Source: Rosa chinensis (Eukaryota > Streptophyta > Magnoliopsida > Rosales > Rosaceae). From it: a DNA stretch of 64,000 bases. Numbering within the stretch: the first letter of the stretch is position 1; every line of letters begins with the position of its first letter. The notes below the pieces were generated by a model. The model did not search any database. It was not told the DNA's origin and worked only from the letters and a program-made list of their open reading frames with translations. The stretch spans positions 80,484,824 to 80,548,823 of the forward strand of contig NC_037092.1 in assembly GCF_002994745.2 (NCBI RefSeq), in the 5' to 3' direction. Both the position numbers and the translations under genes were made by a program. Shown in pieces: positions 34,740-47,013 of this stretch.

Positions 34740-37700
34740 ATGTTAAATTAATAGAGGACTCAATCTTTTAAAATTATTGTTTGAATGGTCCATTTGCTTG
34801 CAAGTGCCTTCACTGATAAGTTGAGCAAGATTAAAAATATTTGAGTTAGCTGGATTACTGACCTGCACAAATTAGTGCTCAATTTAAAACCCTATCAATG
34901 TAGTAAGAATAAGTAGGGATCGTTCTCAACCGGGGATTATGGCCTAATTAATTCCTGAAAAATAAAACGTTAGCAAAACAAATTAAAAAATAAACACATA
35001 TTATTTACGAAAATACAATTAAGGGGATTTAGGATTTTAATAAATTTAGGGTGGTGCTATTCACACACCATTTTTCTCTATTCACACACCCCCTCTATTT
35101 TTCTATTACTTTAATTCAATTTTTTTTAAAAAAAATTACCCTAACTACCATTCCTTATAATTATGTTTCTTTTTCTATTTGGCAAGTCAGTCATCCTCAA
35201 ATCCTAAACCCTTATTTTTCCGCAAACACAGAGGACTTCAAAACTCTTTTCGATTTTCTCTTTTCTTTTTCATCAAAAACTTATGTAGCATAGTCATTAT
35301 ATCTCTCTAATATGATGCTTGGAAGTTTAATCATGGTAGAACAAGAAACTTTAGACCCATCATTTGAGAAAATTTTACATTTGATTTGCAATGGAGACAT
35401 GGAAAAAAAAATGAGTTCAGTAATCATTCGAGCCCCTTTGAATCCATTATTCCTGTTAAGATTTTAACTAAAATTATTTGGTGTATTTGATTCCATTGAG
35501 CAACTATAATACTTTACAACAACCTAATAATGATGGTCTATGATTATAAACATGATTTGGTCTACTATATTATGCTAGTAGAACATAATTTGTCCCCACA
35601 CGAAGATTGCAACTCATTGCATTCAATATTATGTAGAGCATCTCTAAATTTTGTGTACATCATCAACTGCAGTGTGGAAGCTTGTGGCTGAAGTGGATAA
35701 AACGTTGATTCCATATTTATTTTATTTATTTTATTTTATTTGAGGATGATGCACCTAGATTAAGAGTCATAAACAAACAAGCATTGAGTTTGGTACTATG
35801 CAAAGTATGAGGACAAGCTTTACAATTTAAATTCAGTTGGATGAAGGTGATTACTGGGGAAACATATTGTTTCTCTAATAATACAGGTCATTCCACTTAC
35901 ATGATTGAATTGCCAAATAGAAAAAAAGAAAAAAGAAAAAAAGACAGATTTATAAGGGAGGGTAGTTAGGGTAATTTATAAAAAAAAATTGAATTAAAAT
36001 AATAGAAAATTAGAAGAGGTGTGTGAATAGAGAAAAAGGATGTGTGAATAGCATCACCCTAAATTTAACAACTAAGTAATTATATATACATATGTGACAC
36101 ATCAAAACCAAAATCAAGTAGAAATATATGAATGGAACGATTTTAATTGTAATTAACTACTATTAACACGTTGGCAAGGTTTCAAACATCAAATCACGAA
36201 TCAAAATATGTCAAGGCATAGAATCAATCAAGAACAAAGATGAACGCATACAAAGTTCTTATTATTTCCCTTAATTAAATTAATTAGATGAACGCACCAT
36301 AGTTAACCCTATTAATCATGCAATTACTAGTGGTAGAGTGGTAGCTAATCACTAACAAAAACACTCTCAACTCATTAAGAATCATGGAAGTTTGATAAAT
36401 TCAAGTAAAGAACACAAGTTAGAACGCTAATCAAGCATGCAAGACTCATTGTTAATTTACCTAAGTATTTATAGGTTTTACATGTTCATCAACCTACGTA
36501 TGCATCCAAAGATCAGTTAACACATAAAAGATGGGATTGAAGCTCGAAATTAACAATCATGCAAGAACATCATGAAATCGCAACTTTTCAACTTGAAAAC
36601 CTAAAACCTAAAACATGCTTCATAGTATTCGAAAACTACATATCTAAAATCAACACTTCATCAACTATAGAAATCGCAAATTATCAATCCAAGAAAAAAA
36701 ACCAAAATCGAAATTTATATAAAACCCAAAATAGTTTACATAGCAAAACCGAAAACATAGAGTCGTGTTCATGGTTACACTTTTTGATCTTCAAGGACGC
36801 AAGAAGCTTCAAAAGGTGATGGAATGGATGAGGATCACGGCAATGATGCTTGAATGGAGAGGATGATGCTTCACGGCCTCGAACTTGGAACTTCTTGAAA
36901 TTGCCGAAACTTGGAAGAGAAAGGGAAGTGTTTATGACTTTTGATTCTGAATTTTGTAGTGTGTAGAAGTGCTTCACAAACCTCCTTTATATAGTGAATG
37001 GCAAGGGCTTGAGAATCTAGGTCGAAATCTACTTGTGACATCATTCAACCAATGAAAATATTCCTTGAGAAGTAGAGAACAAATCACTTTTGTATCTTGC
37101 CGAATTCACCATGTACTTAGACCTAATTTCGACCTCCTTGTATGTAGAGTCATAATTCAATACTTATTCCTCTATTTTCTCTTCAAAAATTCCCAAGAAA
37201 ATCCAAAATAATCCCAAAAAGATATTGCCGAAATCTTTTTATTATTCCTTGTAATTCTCACGGCAAAAAGCAATTAGAATGGGCCAATGACTCCTCCAAG
37301 ACGTCAAGAAAGATCTAGAGACTCATGTGCAAGTCACATGCTTCAAACTTCAGGCCAAACTCTCCCAAAATGGGCCAACTCGAAATTATTCTTATGTATT
37401 GCTGAAATTCTTCAATAATCTAGAACATTCTCTTGAACTATCTTGAGTCATCTTCAAGACACAATATCTCCTAGTCTCACCAGGTCTCCTAGCAGCATCA
37501 GGACTCCTAGTGTCTTCAAGTTTCCTAGTCCAACTGGGACTCTGTCATTTCTTCATTTCCAAACATCATTTTGCCGAGCTCACTCCTAGTTGCATTAGGA
37601 TTCCTACTTTAACTAAGATTCCTTTTCCTAGTAGAACTGGGAAAACTTCATTTCTCCATTTCTTCTCATTTCTGCGCAAATAACTCCTTGTCTTCTATTT

Positions 37701-38154
37701 CTAGACCCAAAACTACCTAAAAACATAAAACAAGTTAGAAATGACATTGTTAAAGAAATGACTAAGCAAAATGTAGAGAGAAATGTACTAAAAATGTAGT
37801 AAAAATTAGTCTCAACAATTACAAGAAAGCAATAGTGAGGTCAGTTTGTTAGTCTATAGTAGAAGTCAAGAAACCAATATCAAGCTTTAGAAGAAGGAGA
37901 CTTAGGATTGGTAGTAGAAGAAGATTGAGCTTTAGGCAATTGAGAATTTACAAGTGTAACTCCTTGTAAATTTGGGTAACTAGGTTCATTATCATACCCT
38001 GCTAGTGTTCATGCTTTTACTTTTCCTGTATTTTCTGTTTGGAATGTTTGTGAGAGACATCAAAATGTCTGGAAGAGCTGATTGCTAACAATTTGTGCCA
38101 TTGTAATACAAACAGACTTTCGCAGAAGTACGTTATTAAAAATATCACTGAGGT
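34740..38154. other. Unclassified repeat-derived region
   Basis: Noncoding sequence with phrases that recur in plant repeats (GTAGGGATCGTTCTCAACCG near 34915; many CTCCTAGT and CCTAGT variants near 37470-37640). It surrounds the long-TIR element at 35049-36059. At about 37995-38091 a short hydrophobic frame (LLLFLYFLFGMFVRDIKM) ends in a stop; it might be a last exon but has no other support. Confidence 0.35.
35049..36059. mobile_element. Long-TIR non-autonomous DNA transposon (MULE-like)
   Basis: 1,011 bp. The ends GGGTGGTGCTATTCACACACC and (complement) GGGTGATGCTATTCACACATCC extend into inverted repeats of about 140-150 bp with scattered mismatches. It is flanked by TAAATTTA on both sides (35041-35048, 36060-36067). 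Because TAAATTTA is its own complement, the exact border is ambiguous. Long TIRs suggest Mutator-like; 8 bp would also fit hAT. The interior is noncoding. Confidence 0.75.
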
Positions 38155-38964
38155 TGTTTGAGCCCAAAAGTAATTTTGGCAAGATCCTTTAGTGGATTTA
38201 GCACAGCGGGCCAATACTTGCGGCCCAAAAATAAGCCTGCTTGGGTTTGGGTTACAGCTTCGCCCATTCCGTAATCCATAAGGAAAACGAAATCTTATTG
38301 AAGTCAAGTAGTAGAGATTGAATAGGAAACTTCAATCAATAATCCTTCTATAGCAAGGAACAGTCGAAACCCTAGTTATAAATACTAGGTTTCAAGGATG
38401 AAAGAAGGACCTCTCTCCAATCAATCAATCCTAGCGATTACAAAGCCTCCCCGGAGCAAACCTTCAACCTCGTTGAAACCCGGTGACCGCTCGCCAGCCC
38501 TAGTATCTCCAAGAGCCGACTGTCAGCATCACCAGATCAACCCGGCGATCGTGCTTCCAGTCCTAGTCTCTTCAAGAGCTGACTGTTAGTGCCACTGCCA
38601 CCGATACCATCAGCGAAGCAAGGGTAACGCCCTCGCAACCCAGCAAAGCTAAGGTTACTCTTTAGCAAATCCCATGCTTTCTCCAAACTACCCAGTGATT
38701 GCTCTGCTCAGCCTACCACGTTGAGTATCGATTCAGTGACGCGAAGAGATCACATCCAAAGTCCTTATCCGTAAGGCAAGAAGTCCTTTCTCGGAAGGCT
38801 AGAGAAGAACCTTGTGGCGAGGTTGGTGCTCTCCTCGTCCACAACGCTTGAAGAAGAAGTTAGGTCAAGGGACTCCCCCGACGACTGCACCCCACGATGT
38901 TGGCACGCCCGCGCACACACTTAAAAGAGACAGTTTGCAAGCCAACTGGTTTTGGAGCCAAACA
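38155..38964 (+). repeat. 5' LTR of the Tat element
   Basis: Starts TGTTTGAGCCC, ends GCCAAACA. A TATA-like TTATAAATACTAGG lies near 38379-38392, giving the promoter of the genomic RNA. Same length as the 3' LTR. Confidence 0.92.
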
Positions 38965-39171
38965 TTTTGGCACGCCTAGTGGGACCTACAATAGTGTCTC
39001 TTCGTGAACGTAGCCATTGGGAAGTAGAGCGAAAACCCTTACCAAAAGGTTTACGCTAACTGCTCAAGACATAAGACCTCCAGTTACAGACCGCATCCTC
39101 ATGCGGACTGTCGCGGTCTTTCTGAAGAACAAGTGAGTTAAAGATTTTCTCATCATTCCCAATCATCCGAT

Positions 39172-42051
39172 ATGTCAACTGAACGGGGCGAAAATCACTC
39201 GACCACTATTGAGGGTCAGAATGTCACTACCAATCAGGCCAGCGAGCCTGTTATCACTATCGATGTCTCCAATACATTAGAAAGTGGAGGAAGAGAGGCT
39301 TTCATTGCGAAGCCTATTCCAGAAGGAGCGACCTCCGAGGAGAGCTTCACGATCATCATGGAGAACATTGAAAATCATCGCAAGAAGATAGCCGCCGATT
39401 TTGAAAGGGAAACCGCGAAGACAGACTGGCTCATACGCAAACTAGACCAGCGCATTACCCGACATACAGAAGATACTAAGCAACAAATCGCACAATCAGA
39501 AAGTGCAGTAAGGGCTCATGCCACGGGTATCGCTAGTGAGTAGAATCAGTGCCAAAAAGAGATCATGGAGGCCATCGCGAACCAAACCAAGCAGACTGCG
39601 TCAGATATGGCAGGTCTTCGCAAGGATGGCGCTAACCTCACAACCGAGGTGGCCATGCAAAGAGCCGAACTGAACCAGGCAAGAGAAGTATTGAACAAAG
39701 CTTTCGGGGATCCTAATGCTATCCTCGGTTCCCTTGGCCAGCCGACTGGTTCGAGCAAGTACGTGCCACCGAACCAGGGAGATAAGGCTAGCAGCAATAC
39801 CGCTACACCTTCCACAGCCGTCACTGCTACACAACTGAAAAGTAAAGAGCAAGCTTTGGTTATCGGCGACAACAAACAAAATGCCACCCCGTCAGACGGA
39901 CAGACCACCAGACAGAAGCATCAGGCATCGAAAGTTAGTGGAACCGCGTCCGGCTCTACCACATTTGTTCAATATGACAATGACGGGGCAGAAAACATAT
40001 ACCAAGAACTGCCAGGAAGCTATTATGGTATTGACCAGGCTGGTAACCCAATTAAGATAACAGCCTTGACAAAAGAGATGCCCATACCAGCAGTAACTCT
40101 TCAGCAACCAGCTACAAACCACGTTGTACATGTAGGAGAAGAGACAGTGGCTCTGAACCAAGCAATACCCTTGCAGGCTGCTCGCCATACTGTGGCAACA
40201 CCCCTTCTTCCGCCTCCGGGCCCAGAGTATGTTAGACGTGAAGAGGTAGAGGAGATGATCAGTCTGGCTAATCCTAGGACCTAAGTGGATGGGGTCTATG
40301 AGGGACCTTTCCCGCCGCATGTAATGCTAGCGCCCTTTTCCAGGGGTTATAAAAATATCATATTTTCTACTTTTTCAGGGGAAGACACCGAGAATGCGGC
40401 TACCCATCTAGCCAGGTTTAGGGTACAATGTGGCCAATACCAGAATGATGATATCCTCAAATGCAGGATCTTTGGCACTTCTCTCTCGGGAGCTGCCTTT
40501 AGGTGGTTTTCCAAACTTCGGCCAGGGACCGTGGCGGATTGGCCCGTAATGGAAAAGCTATTCCGAGAAACCTTTGGAGCCATTGAGCCTGAGGTTGACT
40601 TGGCTTCTCTCACTCAGATGGCCCAACAGCCTACAGAGTCTGATGTGGCCTATCTTCAGCGCTTCTAAATTCAGAAAGCCAAGCTGAATGTCATCCTGCC
40701 CGAGAAAGAGTTAGTCAATCTGGCGGTCAAGGGTTTAGAGCCTCGTCAGCGAAAGAAGCAACATGGCAGCTTGATCCAGTCAATGGGAGAGCTCATCACA
40801 AAGGTAGGCAGCTTTGAACATCTCCTCAGAGAAACTGACGCAACGAAGAATGCGTCCAAAGGGACATATGTACTAGGAAAACATCGCACCATATCGGCCC
40901 TGAGCTACCAGCTGGCTACTTGTGACCCCTACTACCATCTTCACGTTGAAGAAGTGGTTCAAGATGACGATGAGGAAGAGGAAAATGATATCGTTGCTTA
41001 TGAACTAACCGGGAGGAAGAATCCAGCCCTGAAGCAACTGAAAATTTCCAAGGAGCCTGTCAAGCTCAAATCGATGGCCTTCACCAAACCTGAGTTCGCG
41101 ACATATACTTATGATGCCAATAAGGCACATGAAATTTTGGATGAGATGATTGCTGCGAAGATGGTAAAGACGGACTTTGGACCTTTCCCTCGACCAGACC
41201 AGCTGAAAGGGAAGAAGTACTACAAATTCCATAACCTGTGGAATCACAATACCGCGGACTGTGTGAAGCTCAAAGACCAGATTCAGGTATGGCTTAATAA
41301 TGGTAGTTTGCAGGTGGAAGCCCCAGTAACGGCTGCAGCGTTCGTAGACTTGAACCCTTTTCCCGACACCGGGATCAATATGGTCGATGTGAACTGGGCT
41401 AAACAGAACCAGAGGAAACCAACATTGGATTTGAGTACAAAGGGGGGGGGAGAAGGAAAGTCTGTCGAGGATGAGACCCCTGCACAGCAGAAAACTAAAC
41501 CAGTTGGGAAAGCCCCACCCGTGGTCCTATGCTCGCGATGCAAAGAAGAGTGTGGCATCCAAGTGTCACATGAAGAGGTCGAGCAGACATTTCGTTTTGG
41601 CTCTCTCCCGCCTATTAAGTGGGCCTCGCCATCGCGGAACTATCAACCTTCTAGCCCTAGAGAAAAAGAGAAAATGGAGTCGCCACCATCCCCAAAGGAC
41701 TCCAATTTATTCAAGAAACTGAAAGCGGCCGCAGTCGATCAGAAACAAGAGGAGAAGACCACAAACGAGCGCAAGAACATTCTGACCAAGCCCTACCTCC
41801 CACCTGCTCCAGCTGCCACCATCAAGGAAGGAAAATGGTACACCAGGGAAAAGGGGAAGGCAGTGGAAATAAGCTCTTCCAGGAAGAGGAAACTGCAATG
41901 CAGGTTCGGGGAAGCCAAGCACGCGCTAGAGGCTTTTGACCAGGGCCTGATCAAGCCTTCACAATTGGTCAAATCACCTGAGCAGTATAAGAAGGAGATG
42001 GAGGCACTAGCTGCTAAGCCATTAGTGGCTCCCCGCAGCCTTCAGAAATAA
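39172..42051 (+). pseudogene. gag: Tat gag, one frame with three premature stops
   Basis: From the ATG at 39172 (MSTERGENHS) the same frame continues for 2.9 kb with stops only at 39541 (TAG), 40282 (TAA) and 40666 (TAA). Part 1 is a helical N-terminal region; part 2 is Gln/Thr/Pro-rich; from 40285 comes the retrotransposon gag domain (YKNIIFSTFSGEDTENA, AAFRWFSKLRPGTVADW); from 40771 the C-terminal part with a zinc-knuckle-like YYKFHNLWNHNTADCVKLK. Each stop is one C-to-T change from Gln. The frame is the same as that of the protease region downstream, so gag and pol were probably one polyprotein. Confidence 0.82.
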
Positions 42052-43293
42052 GCAACAGGGGCATCTAAGCCCAGTGTTTTTTGCAGGATCACCGAAGAGA
42101 GGAATCCTCCGGCAGCTCGAAAGGAGGGTTCGCCGACTCGGCGATCACATGTCAGGCGTAGGTTATTTAGCGAAGAACCAGAAGCTAAATCTTCAATTTT
42201 TGAGAGATTGGGGGGCAAGGACAAGACTACCGATACTTTACAATGGAGACCAAAAAGAGTCCAGAGTGTAGTGGTCGCTCCCCTAGAGGTAAGCGTAGCA
42301 GGGGAACCGAAGTTAGACTCGCCCAAGCAGGCACTTGTGGTACAAGAGCACAAGCAGTGTGAGGTAAAAGGCCTTACAGAGGAGTCGTTAGTAGATCGTT
42401 TGGCTAAGCAATTCAACACTGACGCCCCTGTCAACGAGCCCAAGCTTAATCTGGAGGACGACATGGAGGAGACAGATATGATTGACACGTCCTGCAACAT
42501 GGTTTACGTACTCCCCACATGATATGCACTACCAGTTGCCGCTCAGGACTGCATCGAAGCTGAGGAAAGTAGTGTGCAGCCCGTACAGATCACATCGTCG
42601 GTCACGACACCTGTGGAAGAAGCGGTCTTTCTTGAAATGGGGGATGCTCATAGCAAAGAATTCTTCATGAGCTTCACCAAGCCAACACCTGCTATGGTCC
42701 AACACATGAGGCCTCTATATATAACAACAGAAGTTGGCGGCATCAAAGTTAGCAAGATCATGGTTGATACCGGAGCTGCCGTTAATGTCATCACTACCAG
42801 GACCATGCACTTGCTCGGAATCAAGAAGGAGAAAATCTAGTCTACATCCCTCACGCTCAAAAACTTCGCGGGGACTGTAACAAAAACCCTAGGACTACTT
42901 TTCTTGAGCATCAAGGTTGGCCCTGCTGAGGGAGTTTATGCTTTCTTTGTGACAGATTGCTATGCGGCCTACAGTGCTATTTTGGGCCGAGACTGGATCC
43001 ATCAGAGTTATTGTGTTCCGTCAACTCTCCATCAGGAACTAGTTATGTGGAATAGGAAGACAGATAAAGCGGAGGTGATTAAAGCGGATCCTCGTCCATT
43101 CCCCATTTCCGCGAATTATGTAGATGCCGGGTACTATTTGGAGCCTATCACTCCATTGCAAGTCAGTGGCATCGATGACAAAGGCCGTCCCACAGGGGTG
43201 ACTGCCTCTGAATTGGCACAGTGGGGGCTTACGCTCGCAAAAGAAGGCTTGGAAAGGCCTGGCCATGCTGTGCTCAAACCCTTAAACGATTAA
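42052..43293 (+). pseudogene. pol: Tat protease region
   Basis: Same frame as gag, with stops at 42520 (TGA) and 42838 (TAG). The aspartic protease active site is visible as IMVDTGAAVNVI with DTGA at 42766-42777. A linker with ILGRDWIH follows (ILGxDWI is the conserved end of gypsy proteases). Shift of frame at about 43280. Confidence 0.82.
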
Positions 43294-45005
43294 TGGATCA
43301 CGACCTTCCAGAGGAAGGGATAGAGGCCTTTCACTCGCTGTACGAAAGACTATCATCGTATTTAGTGGAAAAAGAGGCCTACGATCGAGTTGCGACCTTG
43401 GAGGTCGTCAATGAAGAAGTTTCTGACCCGGAACAAGAGGATGAGGTAGATATTCAGCTCGCTCTAGCAGCGCTGGACGACACACCTCCTAAGGTCAGAG
43501 ATCCTACCGAGAAGGTCAATCTCGGAACAACAGATGAACCTATGGAAATGGTCATCAGCGCTTATTTAGAGCCTAGCGAGAAACAGAGGCTCATTGATTT
43601 ATTACATCAATTCAAAGACTGCTTTGCAGAGAAATATGAAGACATGCCCGGCCTGTCACCGGACTTGGTTTGCCATCAACTGCTAACACTCCCTGACAAG
43701 AGGCCTGTGAAACAAGAGCCGCGAAGAATGAATTCAGAGACCCAAGTCCTCGTCAAGGAGGAAGTAAAAAAAAATGCATAAATCGGGCATTATCAAGGTA
43801 GCCAAGTACAATCAGTGGCTATCTATTATAGTGCCTATTCGCAAGAAGAATGGCAAGATGAGGGTCTGCGTAGACTACAGAGACCTTAATATCGCTACAC
43901 CTTAAGATGTCTACCCCATGCCGGTGGCGGATATGTTAGTAGACGCCGTAGCAGGACATGAATTGTTGTCCTTCATGGATGGCAGCGCAGGGTATCACCA
44001 GATTCCAGTCGCAGAAGAAGACAGACATAAAACCGCGTTCCGTTGTCCTGGCTTCGCGAGCGTTTTTGAATATGTGGTTAAGCCTTTTGGACTGAAGAAT
44101 GCCGGAGCAACGTATCAGAGAGCCATGAACTTGATCTTCCACGACATCCTGGGTAAGATTTTAGAGGTCTACATCGATGACGTAGTTGTGAAGTCTAAAA
44201 GAAAGGAGACACATCTTTGATCTCAGAAAGGTATTCGAGAGCATGCGGCAACACAAGCTCAGAATGAATCCTGCTAAATGCATTTTTGGAGTTCAAGCAG
44301 GAGATTTTCTCGGATTTATTGTCCATCAGAGAGGAATTGAGGTCCCTGAAGACAAGGCAAGCGCAGTCATCAATGCAACCGCCCCACGAACGAAAAAGGA
44401 ATTGTAGCGTTTGCTGGGTAAGATCAACTTTCTGAGACGTTTCATCTCTAATTCTGTAGGCAAAATCCAGCCCTTCTCTCCATTGCTGAAACTGCAAGGT
44501 CAGGTTGAGTTTGTATGGGAGCCTAAACATCAAGAGGCTTTCGACAGAATCAAGGCCTACCTTGCGAGTCCGCCAGTGCTTGTTCCCCCGAGAACTGGAT
44601 CTCCATTGAAGTTATATATTTCAGCAGCTGCGGCTTCCATTGGCAGCCTGCTCGCCCAAGATGATGAAGAAGGCGTCAAACATGCCATTTTCTACTTTAG
44701 TAGGACACTAACAGATTGCGAAACCAGATATACTCCAATGGAAAAGCTGTGTCTTACATTGTACTTCTCAGCATGCAAGTTGCGGCACTACATGTTATAC
44801 TTTACTACTTGCATCATCGCTCAGACCGACCTAGTCAAGTACATGCTGTCGCGCCGAATTCTGCGAGGCCGCATTGGCAAGTGGGTATTGGCCCTGTTTG
44901 AATTCTCGCTACAACACGTTCCCCAGAAAGCAGTAAAAGGACAGGCCATTGCAGACTTTCTAGCGCATCACCCTATCTTGGATATCCCCACGGTGAGGGA
45001 GTTAG
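43294..45005 (+). pseudogene. pol: Tat reverse transcriptase and first RNase H
   Basis: Frame changes near 43280, 43770 (in an A run) and 44216, and stops at 43903 (TAA) and 44405 (TAG), break the frame. Recognisable RT blocks: PIRKKNGKMRVCVDYRDLN, FMDGSAGYHQIP, KTAFRCP, and the catalytic YIDDVVVKS from 44170. The connection reads LRMNPAKCIFGV and FLGFIVHQRGIEV. RNase H follows with the usual LYISAAAASIGSLLAQ and FYFSRTLTDCETRYTPMEK. The first D of the LYISxSxxAxG motif is already altered in many Tat copies. Confidence 0.87.
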
Positions 45006-45059
45006 AGATAGTGGCCGTAACTACCACCCGACCAGATTTGGCGGGCATTCCAGAGTACG

Positions 45060-45577
45060 CCATATGGTATCAAGCCACAGTCTCCTTGCAGCCCTGGGTA
45101 TTGTTTTTTGATGGTTCAAGAACTGAAACATTAGCAGGGGCAGGAATTGTCCTGGAGAACCCAGCGGGCGATCGTTTCTCTTACTCTTTCCAATTGGAGT
45201 TTAAATGTACAAACAACCAAGCAGAGTATGAGGCCCTTATTATTGGCCTAGAAGTCTTACTGGAAATGAGAGTAAGAGATGTTCAGGTCCGCGGCGACTC
45301 TTTACTTGTGATCAATCAGCTTCAAGAGAAATACAGATGTGCAAGCTGTTTGCTCGTCCCATATTTGAATCGCGCCATTGAGCTGCTGGATCAGTTTGAT
45401 GACGTGGGTTTGGAGTACATCCCTCGCGAACACAACTTCGCAGCCAATGAACTTGCTCAACTGGCTACCGGCATTACATTGAAGTACTGGGTTCGCGAGC
45501 GCTTTCTGAAAGTCGAGCATTGCCTTCATGACTTGCGCGGCCTGACCAGCCTGATGATCCGGTCGTCGCTGTCCTAG
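45060..45577 (+). pseudogene. pol: Tat second (archaeal-like) RNase H
   Basis: Continuous with the first RNase H frame. It shows WVLFFDGSRTETLAGAGIVL near 45100-45160, then NNQAEYEALIIGL near 45213-45250 and VRGDSLLVINQL, which hold the D-E-D catalytic residues of the archaeal-like RNase H. A second RNase H of this type after the normal one is a defining feature of Tat/Ogre elements. The domain itself is undamaged. Confidence 0.87.
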
Positions 45578-47013
45578 AGCCTATTGATTTCGATTGGCGC
45601 ATTCCGTTGATCGATTACCTCAAACAACCAGATCTCACAGTAGACAGGAAGACTCGTTTTCTTGCCTTAAATTACTTCCTCAGGGGTGACGAGCTGCGAC
45701 GGCGTGGGGAAGATGGCATAGACTTCCGATGTGTTTATGGTCGCGAAGAGAAATGATTGTTGCCCGAAGCACACACTGGAATATGTGAAGCCCATCAAGT
45801 GGGACCTAAGATGCGGTGGCTCATCAGGAGACATGGGTATTATTGGCCCAGCATTTTGAAGGATTGTATCGCTTTCGCCAAAGGATGCCAAGACTGTCAG
45901 GCACACGGTCTAGTCCAGCACATTCTCAATATTCCCATGCAACCTATTATTAAACCTTGGCCTGCATGAGGCTGGGCACTGGACTTGATTGGGATGATTC
46001 ACCGTCACTCTTCTCTCCAACACAAGTTCATCATCGTAGCTACTGATTTCTTCACCAAATGGGTCGAAGCTGAGCCTTTGAAAGTGGCTTCAGGTCCCAC
46101 CATTCGCCAATTTATTTTTCAGAACATCATCTGCAAGTTCGGTATCCCTGAAGTGCTCGTTTCAGACAGGGGGGCAGCATTCATGGGAGGTGAGGTCGAG
46201 CGACTTGTCAACGACTTGGGCATCCAGTTCGTCCACAGCACACCATATTATGCTCAGTCCAATGGTCAAGCGGAGGCTAGTAACAAGATTATTATTACCC
46301 TGTTAAAGAAGATGCTGGTTGAAAATCCTCGATAGTGGCACGACACATTATATGAGACACTATGGGCTTATCGCACCTCCAGGAGGAATCCCACTGCTAC
46401 GACTCCTTATGCACTAATGTTCGGCCATGATGCAGTTTTACCGTTGGAAATCAACGTTCATTCCTTACGCGTACAAGATCAGCGTCACTTGATAGGTGAA
46501 GATTATGTCCAGGCGATGTGGCAAGAACACGAAGACTTGAGCGAGCAGTGCTTAGCGGCTTTGGATAATTTAGTAATGGAAAAACAGCATATTGCCCGCG
46601 CCTACGATAAGAGGACGCGTGGTCATAGTTACAAAGAGGGGAACCTTGTTTGGAAAGCTGTTTTGCCCTTTGGCGAGAAATTAACTGGTCGCGGTAAATG
46701 GACTCCACGATGGGAAGGACCCTTTGTTGTTCATCTCATTTTGGAATGCGGGGCTTTTCACCTTAAGGATTTGGATGGAGAAATCCATCGCAACCCCATC
46801 AATGGGCGATTCCTGAAGAAATATTACCCTAGTGTTTGGGAGTTCGAAGATCCACCGGATCAACCTTCGTCCCAAACTGGGGGGGCAACCATAGTTTTCC
46901 TCGGCTTGCATCATCTCTATATTCAGGCCTTATTTTGTGGCCTTAGTCTCATGTGTCTGCTTCGCCTACGAACACTAGGGGGGCAACACTCTATACATTC
47001 AGGTCTCAGTTGA
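45578..47013 (+). pseudogene. pol: Tat integrase
   Basis: After a frame change near 45555 the coding goes on to 47013 in one frame with stops at 45754 (TGA), 45967 (TGA) and 46333 (TAG). The zinc-binding region reads EAHTGICEAHQVGPKMRW and GCQDCQ (HHCC). The core shows TDFFTKWVEAEPL, VSDRGAAFMGG and NGQAEASNK, giving the D, D and E positions. The C-terminal part has the usual GNLVWKAVLPFGEK and WEGPFVV. The extension past about 46880 (GGATIVFLGLHH) is probably beyond the true end. Confidence 0.87.

Noticed and set aside
37995..38091. Last exon encoding a hydrophobic tail before the Tat insertion
   Set aside because: Only a short frame, no clear acceptor and no linking exon; kept as a remark only.
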